DNA from: Geminicoccus sp035556675
GTDB taxonomy: Bacteria; Pseudomonadota; Alphaproteobacteria; Geminicoccales; Geminicoccaceae
Assembly (NCBI RefSeq): GCF_035556675.1
Contig: NZ_DATMFZ010000115.1
Coordinates: 1-51,201, forward strand
Direction of reading: 5' to 3'
DNA: 51,201 nt
Both the position numbers and the translations under genes were made by a program. Shown here in pieces: positions 45,510 through 51,201 of this stretch (within the stretch, counting starts at the first letter, position 1; each line of letters opens with the position of its first letter). The notes under the pieces are model-generated. The model was not told the DNA's origin, searched no databases, and worked only from the letters and a program-made list of their open reading frames with translations.

Positions 45510-45947
45510 TCAGGCGGCCTCGCGCGGGCGGCGCTGCACCATGAGGGTCGCCTCGCCGGCCAGCACCTTGGTGTCGCGCACGCGGCATTCGGTATCGAGG
45601 GTGACGCGGCGGCGCTCGTAGTCGACCACGCGCACCGTGACCGACGCCTTCAGCGTGTCACCGACCCGCACGGGGGCCAGGAACTTCATCGACTGGCTGA
45701 CATAGATGGCGCCGGGACCGGGCAGCCGGGTGCCGAGCACCGCGGAGATCACCCCGGCGATCAGCATGCCGTGGGCGATCCGGCCCTTGAACATGGTGCC
45801 TTGCGCGAACTCCTCGTCCAGATGGACAGGGTTGGTGTCCCCGGACACGCCGGCGAACAGGACCAGGTCGGCATCGGTGACCGTCTTGCCGAGCGAGGCG
45901 GTCATGCCGGGCTGCAGATCCTCGAGATAATGACCCTGGTCGGACAT
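45510..45947 (-). CDS. MaoC-like (R)-specific enoyl-CoA hydratase
   Basis: 145 residues. The hydratase-2 motif FAGVSGDTNPVH (31-42) supplies the catalytic Asp37 and His42, and IAHGML is the typical follow-on. PhaJ-type hydratases turn trans-2-enoyl-CoA into (R)-3-hydroxyacyl-CoA for polyhydroxyalkanoate synthesis, and a phasin gene lies 2 kb away, but no PHA synthase is in the window. The ATG at 45947 has AGGA four or five bases before it; the ATG at 45977 would add ten residues. Divergent from the nitroreductase gene over 148 bases. Confidence 0.85.
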   Translation of the reverse strand: MSDQGHYLEDLQPGMTASLGKTVTDADLVLFAGVSGDTNPVHLDEEFAQGTMFKGRIAHGMLIAGVISAVLGTRLPGPGAIYVSQSMKFLAPVRVGDTLKASVTVRVVDYERRRVTLDTECRVRDTKVLAGEATLMVQRRPREAA

Positions 45948-46095
45948 GCGTTCCTGCGGCAGCGGTTGATCCGGCATCGGCGTGCCGCTCCGGCCTAGCG
46001 CGGCCGTATCCCGCAATGCAACAAGGGCGGCACTACGGCGGTAGCCGGCTACGTCACGAGCCCAGCCGCGACATCGGCCAGCAGAGGATAGCAAG

Positions 46096-46677
46096 ATGGA
46101 TGCTTTGACCGCGATCATGAGCCGCACGAGCGTGCCGCCGCTCAAGATGGGCAGTCCCGGGCCCGACCAGGCGACGCTGGACGCGATCCTGGCGGCCGGG
46201 GCGGCCGCACCCGATCATGGCCGGATCTCTCCCTTCCGCTTCCTGGTGGTGACCGGCGAGGCGCGCCAGGCGCTGGGCGAACTGTTCGTCGCAGCGGCAC
46301 TGGCGGCCAACCCGGACACGCAAGAGGCCGACCTGGACAAGCAGCGCCGCAACCCGCAGCGCGCTACCGCGGTGATCGCGGTGATCACCCAGGTCCGGGC
46401 CGATCATCCCAAGATTCCGGCGGTCGAGCAGCTGGCCGCGGGCGCTGCCGCGATGCAGAACATGCTGCTCGCCGCCCATGCCAAGGGCTTTGCCGCCAAG
46501 TGGGTCACCGGCAAGAACGCCTATGACCCGGTGGTGCGCGCCGGGCTGGGCTGTGCCGGCGACGACGTGATCACCGGCTTCCTGTTCATCGGCTCCTACG
46601 AGGCGGAGCACCAGCCGAGCCCGAAGACCGACCCGGCCAAGCTGACCCGCTACTGGACCGGACCCGCCGCAGGCTGA
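46096..46677 (+). CDS. Nitroreductase-family FMN oxidoreductase (YdjA-like)
   Basis: 193 residues. The opening RTSVPPLKMGSPGPDQATLDAILAAGAAAPDHG contains the family's Arg-Ser-like FMN contact and AAPDHG (in place of the common AxSaxN). EQLAAGAAAMQNMLLAAHAKGFAAKWVTG is the central helix and strand, and GFLFIGSYE the end. YdjA-type nitroreductases reduce nitroaromatics or quinones as homodimers. The substrate is unknown. Its last 28 bases overlap the end of the convergent hydrolase gene, and the product ends PAAG, shared in opposite frame. Confidence 0.88.
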   Translation: MDALTAIMSRTSVPPLKMGSPGPDQATLDAILAAGAAAPDHGRISPFRFLVVTGEARQALGELFVAAALAANPDTQEADLDKQRRNPQRATAVIAVITQVRADHPKIPAVEQLAAGAAAMQNMLLAAHAKGFAAKWVTGKNAYDPVVRAGLGCAGDDVITGFLFIGSYEAEHQPSPKTDPAKLTRYWTGPAAG

Positions 46678-47696
46678 GCGGCAAAGCTCCTGGCGAGTGC
46701 CGCGGCGATCGCCGCGGTGATTTGCTGGTGGGCCGCCGCACGCGACCGGCCGTGCGGCTCGCGGCACAGCGCATCGTCCTCCCCCTCCTCGGCCAGCAGC
46801 GCCGGCGCCGCCTCCGTGCATTCGGGAAAGGCGCTGAACGGGCCGGCGTCCGGGATGATGCGGGGACGCAGGCCGGGGCCGGCATCGGCCAGGGGGGCGG
46901 GATCCAGCCAGGGCGGCAGGGTCTCGGCCTCGCCCAGGCTCAGGATCGCCGCCGGCACCGCGAGCGTTGCCAGGCTGGCTTCGGCAAGACTGTCAGCCAG
47001 TTCCGGGTTCACGGCGACCACGGCGCGGATGCGCGCATCACGATGGTTGCCGGCGATGCCGGCCAGGTCCAGCGCGTCCAGCTCGACGCCCTGCCGGGCG
47101 AGCCAACGGCAGTCGGGGCTGGCGGGATGGCGCGTGCAGCTCAGCCGAAAGCGCTCCGGGTCCGGTTCCACCCCGGCCAGCGCCAGGGCGGCGGTCCCAC
47201 CCAGGAAGAATCCGACTGCCGCCACCTGATCGCGGTCGATCCGGCCGGCCATCCCTGGTTCGGCTTCGAGGGCAGAAAGTGCGGCGACGAGCGCGGCCGG
47301 CCGCTGCCAGACCTCGCGGACGGCGATGGCCGCGTCGGCCTCGGCATGAGCGGGAGGCGGGATCACCAGGACGAGATGGCCGCGCCTGGCGAGCGCCGCG
47401 GCCAGCCAGTCCCCGCCGTGCGGGCTGGCGCGCAGCCCGCCATGGGCCAGCAGGATCAGGGGCAGCCTGTCGTCCGGCAGTTCCGCGCCGCGGCGCGCGG
47501 GTACGCCCTGAAAGACCAGGGAAGCACCGACCAGCTCCGGCACGCCACCCGCACCGGCCGGAAACCAGAGCTCGATCGTCCTGCCGACACCGGCTAGCGG
47601 GGCCGGCAGGCTGCGGATGCCGGCCTCGGGCGAAGCCTGGGCTAGGCCCTGCATGCCCACCACCGCCAGCAACAGGGCGATCCAGAGCCGCGTCAT
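46650..47696 (-). CDS. Exported alpha/beta hydrolase-like protein lacking the catalytic triad
   Basis: 348 residues. A Sec signal peptide (LWIALLLAVVGMQGLAQAS) precedes a predicted-dienelactone-hydrolase/acetylhydrolase type domain (LPLILLAHGG, then GRIDRDQVAAVGFFLGGTAALALAG). The nucleophile elbow should be GxSxG but reads G-F-F-L-G, with Phe164 (codon at 47205-47207) where Ser belongs. The acid region GEAETLPP has Glu258 for the usual Asp, and the family AGHF with the catalytic His reads AGPF with Pro286. It is therefore probably not a hydrolase. The frame is intact and its C-terminal end overlaps the nitroreductase gene. No SD is obvious. Confidence 0.78.
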   Translation of the reverse strand: MTRLWIALLLAVVGMQGLAQASPEAGIRSLPAPLAGVGRTIELWFPAGAGGVPELVGASLVFQGVPARRGAELPDDRLPLILLAHGGLRASPHGGDWLAAALARRGHLVLVIPPPAHAEADAAIAVREVWQRPAALVAALSALEAEPGMAGRIDRDQVAAVGFFLGGTAALALAGVEPDPERFRLSCTRHPASPDCRWLARQGVELDALDLAGIAGNHRDARIRAVVAVNPELADSLAEASLATLAVPAAILSLGEAETLPPWLDPAPLADAGPGLRPRIIPDAGPFSAFPECTEAAPALLAEEGEDDALCREPHGRSRAAAHQQITAAIAAALARSFAAQPAAGPVQ

Positions 47697-47731
47697 CCCG
47701 TCCTCCCGGACCGGCAGGTCGCCCGCTACAA

Positions 47732-47767
47732 CAAAAAGAGGCAGCGCCGGCCGGCACTGCCTCTTCT
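47732..47767 (-). terminator. Rho-independent terminator of the phasin gene
   Basis: On the minus strand AAGAGGCAGTGCCGG pairs with CCGGCGCTGCCTCTT (one G-U pair) and a T run (TTTTTGT) follows. It lies about 47 bases after the phasin stop. Confidence 0.88.
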
Positions 47768-47812
47768 CTCGAACCGGACGGCCGGGGCAAGCCCGGCCGT
47801 ACTGGCGATCGC

Positions 47813-48190
47813 TCAGGCGGCGATCTTCTTCATGTCGTCGAAGCTGGCGACCGCGGCGTTGTTCAGCACGTTCATGGCGTCGGTCTGCACCTTGACCACG
47901 AGGTTGCCGAGCTCCTGGACGTTCGCGATGGCGGCCTCATAGGAGGTCTTGACCTTGGCGGCGACGTCGCCCGGCTTCACCTCGGTGGGCTTCGCGGTCA
48001 TGAACGCCTGGCTGTCGGCCATGAACTGCTTGAACGAGGCCTGGGCGATCTCGGCCTGGCGCTGCGCCAGGGTGCGCATGCCGTCGGCGAAGATCTGCGA
48101 GGCGCCGGTGAAGGCATCGACGTTGCGCTTCTGGATGGCGACGAACAGGTCGGCATCGAACTTCGGGGCGGGGAAAGCATATGAAGCCAT
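47813..48190 (-). CDS. Phasin family protein
   Basis: 125 residues, mostly one amphipathic helix with no cysteines. The segment FVAIQKRNVDAFTGASQIFADGMRTLAQ and the following AKVKTSYEAAIANVQELGNL are typical phasin_2. Phasins coat polyhydroxyalkanoate granules and control their number and size. The ATG at 48190 has GGAGAG eight bases upstream. The gene is monocistronic, with its own terminator and TGCA-rich sites in the upstream region. The MaoC hydratase gene lies 2 kb downstream on the same strand. Confidence 0.9.
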   Translation of the reverse strand: MASYAFPAPKFDADLFVAIQKRNVDAFTGASQIFADGMRTLAQRQAEIAQASFKQFMADSQAFMTAKPTEVKPGDVAAKVKTSYEAAIANVQELGNLVVKVQTDAMNVLNNAAVASFDDMKKIAA

Positions 48191-48236
48191 GGGAACTCTC
48201 CGGTCTGGCGGCAATGGGAGGCGGCCGTCAGTCGCT

Positions 48237-48311
48237 ATGCTGCACCGCACAAAATCCTAGATAAGCGGCCCTCTCGCCAGTTTCAAGAGTTCTTTTGTGC
48301 AGTGCAACATG
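48237..48311 (-). promoter_or_regulatory. Two TGCA-rich operator-like sites upstream of the phasin gene
   Basis: Reading the minus strand, TGTTGCACTGCACAA (48309-48295) and TGCGGTGCAGCA (48249-48238) are both TGC/GCA-rich dyads, 57 bases apart, upstream of the phasin start. Repeated TGC-rich elements of this kind are the known targets of PhaR, which represses phasin genes when PHA granules are absent. The assignment rests on composition and position. Confidence 0.45.
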
Positions 48312-48343
48312 AGCCGCGCCCGCCGGCCTCTCGGGGCCGGTGC

Positions 48344-48372
48344 TTGACGTCCGGGCGTCCCGGGGCTAGATG
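48344..48372 (+). promoter_or_regulatory. Sigma-70 promoter of rpmB
   Basis: TTGACG (48344-48349), 17 bases, TAGATG (48367-48372). Near-consensus -35, good spacing, and a predicted start about 75 bases before the rpmB ATG. Confidence 0.6.
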
Positions 48373-48452
48373 CGCGCCACTGCGTGCCGGACTTCCGCCA
48401 CCTGCGGGTCCCGTTCGTCCGATCGGTCAAGAATTCAGTTGAGGATCTCCCC

Positions 48453-48749
48453 ATGGCACGTCGCTGCGCCGTCTCGGGCAAGGGCGTTCTCGTCGGCAAC
48501 AATGTCAGCCACGCGAACAACAAGACCCGTCGCCGGTACCTGCCGAACCTGCAGTACCGCCGGCTCTACAGCGAGAGCCTGAAGCAGCAGTTCCGCGTCC
48601 GCCTGACCGCGGCGGCGATCCGCACCATCGACAAGCATGGTGGCCTGGACGGCTTCCTGGTCGAGGCGTCGCGCAAGGACCTGTCGCCCGAGCTGGCCCG
48701 TGTCCAGGAGCGGGTGGTGGCAGCGCGCGCTGCCGCGGCCCAGGCCTGA
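48453..48749 (+). CDS. rpmB: 50S ribosomal protein L28
   Basis: 98 residues, the alphaproteobacterial long form. MARRCAVSGKGVLVGNNVSHANNKTRRRYLPNLQ is the classic L28 start; the C-terminal half (GGLDGFLVEASRKDLSPE) is the extension of this class. A GAGGAT lies seven bases before the ATG at 48453, and a longer in-frame reading from 48384 lacks L28-like sequence. YhhQ follows after eight bases. Confidence 0.96.
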   Translation: MARRCAVSGKGVLVGNNVSHANNKTRRRYLPNLQYRRLYSESLKQQFRVRLTAAAIRTIDKHGGLDGFLVEASRKDLSPELARVQERVVAARAAAAQA

Positions 48750-48757
48750 CCTTTCCC

Positions 48758-49315
48758 ATGGCGGCTGTCACGACCCGTCCGCTGCGCGCCCTGCCCTTCG
48801 AGGCAGTGGCGGCGATGGTGGCCGTGGTGGCCGCATCGAACTGGCTGGTCCAGTTCCCGATCAATGACTGGCTGACCTGGGGCGCGTTCAGCTACCCGCT
48901 GGCCTTCCTGGTCACCGACCTCACCAATCGCTGGTACGGACCCAAACGCGCGCGCCACGTCGCCTATGTCGGCTTCGCGCTGGGCGTGGTCCTGTCGATG
49001 CTGCTGTCCGATGTCCGGATCGCGCTGGCGTCCGGCGCGGCCTTTTTGACCTCGCAGCTGCTCGACATCACCATCTTCGACCGGCTGCGCCGCGCATCCT
49101 GGTGGAAGGCGCCGCTGGTGGGTTCGATCCTGGCCTCGGTCTGGGACACCGCCGTGTTCTTCGGCGGCGCCTTCGCGTTCACCGGCCTGCCCTGGCTGAG
49201 CTGGGCCATCGGCGACCTGACCGTGAAGCTGGCCATGGCGCTGGCGCTGCTGATCCCGTTCCGCGCGATCATGAACCTGCGCGCTTTGGCCCTGCCGAGC
49301 CCGTCCGCGTCCTGA
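48758..49315 (+). CDS. YhhQ/VUT-family queuosine precursor transporter
   Basis: 185 residues with five or six membrane helices. The conserved YPLAFLVTDLTNRWYGPKRAR and QLLDITIFDRLRR match the VUT_1/YhhQ family, members of which import queuine precursors (preQ0, preQ1) for tRNA modification. It begins eight bases after rpmB, so is probably co-transcribed. Ends 34 bases from the convergent phytase-like gene. Confidence 0.87.
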   Translation: MAAVTTRPLRALPFEAVAAMVAVVAASNWLVQFPINDWLTWGAFSYPLAFLVTDLTNRWYGPKRARHVAYVGFALGVVLSMLLSDVRIALASGAAFLTSQLLDITIFDRLRRASWWKAPLVGSILASVWDTAVFFGGAFAFTGLPWLSWAIGDLTVKLAMALALLIPFRAIMNLRALALPSPSAS

Positions 49316-49349
49316 ACGGACGCTCTGCCGCTCATCCCTTCTCCGCCGA

Positions 49350-50357
49350 TCATCCTTCCCCGACTGCCGACGGCTGCCAAGTGAATGCCAGAAGCAGCCG
49401 GCGCTGCAGGGCGAAGCCGTTGTCGTCGCTGGCCACCAGCAGCGAATAGCTGCCGTCGGGGAGCTGGCGAACCGCCATGGCCTCGTGATTGTCGCCGAGC
49501 GGCTCGTGGCGGATGACCGCGATCGTCCGGGGCGTGAACGCGTCGCCTGGCTGGTCCAGCGCGCCCAGCGGCAGTGCCAGGATCTCGCCGCGCCAGCCCG
49601 ACAGGAGGCCGAAGCGGCGCAGCAGGACGAACAGATGGTCGCCCGCGACCGCGGCCTCGACCGGCAGGAGGTCGGCGGCCGGCAGCCTCAGCCAGCGCCG
49701 CTGCCAGTCCCCGTCCGCGTCCTGCAGCAGGACCAGCGCGCGGCCATCCGGCTCCACGGCCCCTTCCGGAATGGTGAGCAGCCGTCCGTCTGGCAGCGCC
49801 GCCACCGCTTCCGGGCCGGCATTGCGGTCGAGGAAACGCAGGTCGGGCGCACCTTCCAGATGGCCGATCCGGTAGTCGCCGGCCCGGCCTTCCAGCAGCG
49901 CCAGGCGCGGCCGGTTCTCCAGGCCCAGCACCACGCTGCCGTCCGGACGGACCGCCAGGGCCTCGAGATCGGCCCGGGGTGCACCACGCGCCACCAGCCG
50001 GCCATCGAAACGCCACTCGTTTGCGCATTCGGTGAGGGGCTGGTCGAGCGGGCAGGAGGTCTCCAGCAGGTCGCCCTGGTCGGTACCCAGGAGGAGCCGT
50101 TCGCCATCCAGCGCCATGGCGGACAGGCCGGTGATCGGCAGCTGCGAGCGCAGCTCCCAGGCAGCGGTGAGCACCGCACCTTCGGCCAGCCGCTGCGGCA
50201 GTTCCAGCTCCGGCACCGGCACGCGCTGCACCGATCCGGTCTCGGTGCCGGCCCGAACGGGCGGGGGCTCCGCGGCGCAGGCGACGAGCAGCAGGACGAG
50301 TGCTAGCGCACTGGAGCATCTGGGCAAGGGGCGGATCCGGAAGAAGCGCAAAAACAA
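49350..50357 (-). CDS. Phytase-like esterase-domain lipoprotein
   Basis: 335 residues. Leader ALALVLLLVAC with a lipobox LVAC (Cys27), then a beta-propeller-like domain matching the esterase-like activity of phytase family (ITGLSAMALDGERLLLGTDQGDL, LEALAVRPDGSVVLGLENRPR, GPEAVAALPDGRLLTIPEG, NHEAMAVRQLPDGSY). Function unknown; often a calcium-binding extracytoplasmic domain. The start is doubtful: TTG 50357 lies inside the T run of the upstream terminator; TTG 50351 and TTG 50327 are in-frame alternatives, the last giving a shorter leader with the same lipobox. Confidence 0.8.
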   Translation of the reverse strand: MFLRFFRIRPLPRCSSALALVLLLVACAAEPPPVRAGTETGSVQRVPVPELELPQRLAEGAVLTAAWELRSQLPITGLSAMALDGERLLLGTDQGDLLETSCPLDQPLTECANEWRFDGRLVARGAPRADLEALAVRPDGSVVLGLENRPRLALLEGRAGDYRIGHLEGAPDLRFLDRNAGPEAVAALPDGRLLTIPEGAVEPDGRALVLLQDADGDWQRRWLRLPAADLLPVEAAVAGDHLFVLLRRFGLLSGWRGEILALPLGALDQPGDAFTPRTIAVIRHEPLGDNHEAMAVRQLPDGSYSLLVASDDNGFALQRRLLLAFTWQPSAVGEG

Positions 50358-50388
50358 AGGGCCGGTCGCCCATCAGGACGACCGGCCC
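50350..50388 (-). terminator. Rho-independent terminator of the Bax-inhibitor-1 gene
   Basis: On the minus strand GGGCCGGTCG pairs perfectly with CGACCGGCCC over a 10-base loop, followed by TTTGTTTTTG. It overlaps the possible start codons of the next gene. Confidence 0.88.
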
Positions 50389-50421
50389 AGCCCGGTCAAG
50401 AGCCGTGCGACAAGCGACGAC

Positions 50422-51150
50422 TTAGTCGCTGCTGGTGCGCACGCCCATGAACTGCAGCAGGAACTGGAACATGTTGATGAAGTCCAGGTAGAGGGTCAGC
50501 GCCCCCATGACCGCCAGCTTGGTCTGGGCACCCGGCTCCATGTTCTCCAGATACATCTCCTTCAGGCGCTGCGTGTCCCAGGCGGTCAGGCCCGCGAAGA
50601 TCAGCACGCCGGCGACGCTCACCGCGAACTGGATCGCGGAGGAGCCGACGAAGATGTTGACCACGCTCGCGATGATCAGGCCGAACAGCCCGACCACCAG
50701 AAACGTGCCCATCGCCGACAGGTCGCGCTTGGTGGTGTAGCCGTAGAGCGAGAGGGCGCCGAACGCGGCAGCGGTGATGAAGAAGGTCCTAGCCACGCTC
50801 TCGCCGGTGAACACCAGGAAGATCGAGGCCATGGACAGGCCCATCACGGCGCAGAAGGCCCAGAAGGTCATCTGTACCGCGGAGACGCTCATCTGGTTGA
50901 GCCTGAAGCCCAGGAAGAAGATGAAGCCGAGCGGCGCCAGCATCACCACCCACTTGAGCGGCGAGGTGAAGATCGGGATGTAGAGGGCCGGGGTGGCGGC
51001 CACGAACATCGCGATGATGCCGGTCAGCGCCAAGCCCAGGCCCATATAGTTGTAGATCGACAGCATGTAGCGGCGGAGGCCCGCGTCGACCTGGTCGACC
51101 GCTACACGTCCGCCCATGCGCGCCAAGCGGGGATCCGTGCCGAATGCCAT
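50422..51150 (-). CDS. Bax inhibitor-1/YccA-family membrane protein
   Basis: 242 residues with seven membrane helices. The family is recognised from LRRYMLSIYNYMGLGLALTG near the start, YGYTTKRDLSAMGTFL, and the C-terminal LYLDFINMFQFLLQFMG. YccA-like proteins bind or inhibit FtsH and may conduct calcium or protons; the exact role in bacteria is unsettled. AGGAGG lies five bases before the ATG. A strong terminator follows at 50350-50388. The gene's promoter lies in the 51 bases before the right edge or beyond. Confidence 0.92.
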   Translation of the reverse strand: MAFGTDPRLARMGGRVAVDQVDAGLRRYMLSIYNYMGLGLALTGIIAMFVAATPALYIPIFTSPLKWVVMLAPLGFIFFLGFRLNQMSVSAVQMTFWAFCAVMGLSMASIFLVFTGESVARTFFITAAAFGALSLYGYTTKRDLSAMGTFLVVGLFGLIIASVVNIFVGSSAIQFAVSVAGVLIFAGLTAWDTQRLKEMYLENMEPGAQTKLAVMGALTLYLDFINMFQFLLQFMGVRTSSD

Positions 51151-51201
51151 GTAACCTCCTCAGGGGCGGCGGCGACCTCGGGTGGCCGACGCTCGTACGT
51201 C

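Overview
The window is 51 kb of very GC-rich chromosomal DNA, densely packed with genes. Nearly everything is core housekeeping. Several markers point to an alphaproteobacterium: a MucR/Ros regulator, an Irr-type Fur protein, CarD, the 7Fe ferredoxin FdxA, a DUF3035/BamF lipoprotein, a phasin, and the order miaB-phoH-ybeY-corC-lnt-HTH-metK-trmB-rimP-nusA. The codon bias and gene set suggest a Rhodospirillales- or Geminicoccales-like lineage, but that placement is inference. I see no rRNA, tRNA, CRISPR array, insertion sequence, phage gene or recognisable defence island.

Left part (1-20 kb, almost all plus strand). The end of tsaB is followed by rimI, a minus-strand TusA-like gene and mucR. 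Then come miaB, phoH, ybeY, corC, lnt, an XRE regulator, metK and trmB, which cover RNA modification and maturation, envelope lipoprotein acylation and SAM synthesis. After a small secreted orphan comes the translation/transcription cluster rimP-nusA-ylxR-infB-rbfA-truB-rpsO. Every junction in that cluster overlaps, so there are no intergenic bases. A leader with two strong hairpins then precedes pnp.

Middle part (20-36 kb). A nitronate-monooxygenase-like flavoprotein with an extra cysteine cluster and an Irr regulator behind a palindromic promoter end at a strong shared terminator. On the minus strand lies an MCE-type lipid transport operon (permease with fused STAS domain, ATPase, MCE protein, lipoprotein) with a sulfotransferase-like gene at its end. 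Next are a TPR protein, a UDP-sugar dehydrogenase and the glucan glucosyltransferase opgH, which has no opgG beside it. A 41-residue lipoprotein, a HIT hydrolase, gshB, a decayed GNAT pseudogene, carD and fdxA follow.

Right part (36-51 kb, mostly minus strand). ribF-ileS-lspA-bamF-M16-M16-mutL forms one tightly spaced operon joining flavin synthesis, Ile-tRNA charging, lipoprotein processing, outer-membrane assembly and mismatch repair. Beyond it are a MaoC hydratase, a nitroreductase, an exported alpha/beta hydrolase that appears to have lost its catalytic triad, a phasin with TGCA-rich operator-like sites, rpmB, a YhhQ-type transporter, a phytase-like esterase lipoprotein and a Bax-inhibitor-1 family membrane protein.

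I did not find a clear new multi-gene system. The most interesting leads are the possible ATC start and switchable leader of rimP, mutually exclusive pairings in the metK leader, the cysteine cluster in the flavoprotein, the triad-less hydrolase, the GNAT with a central deletion, and the sulfotransferase tied to the lipid transport operon.
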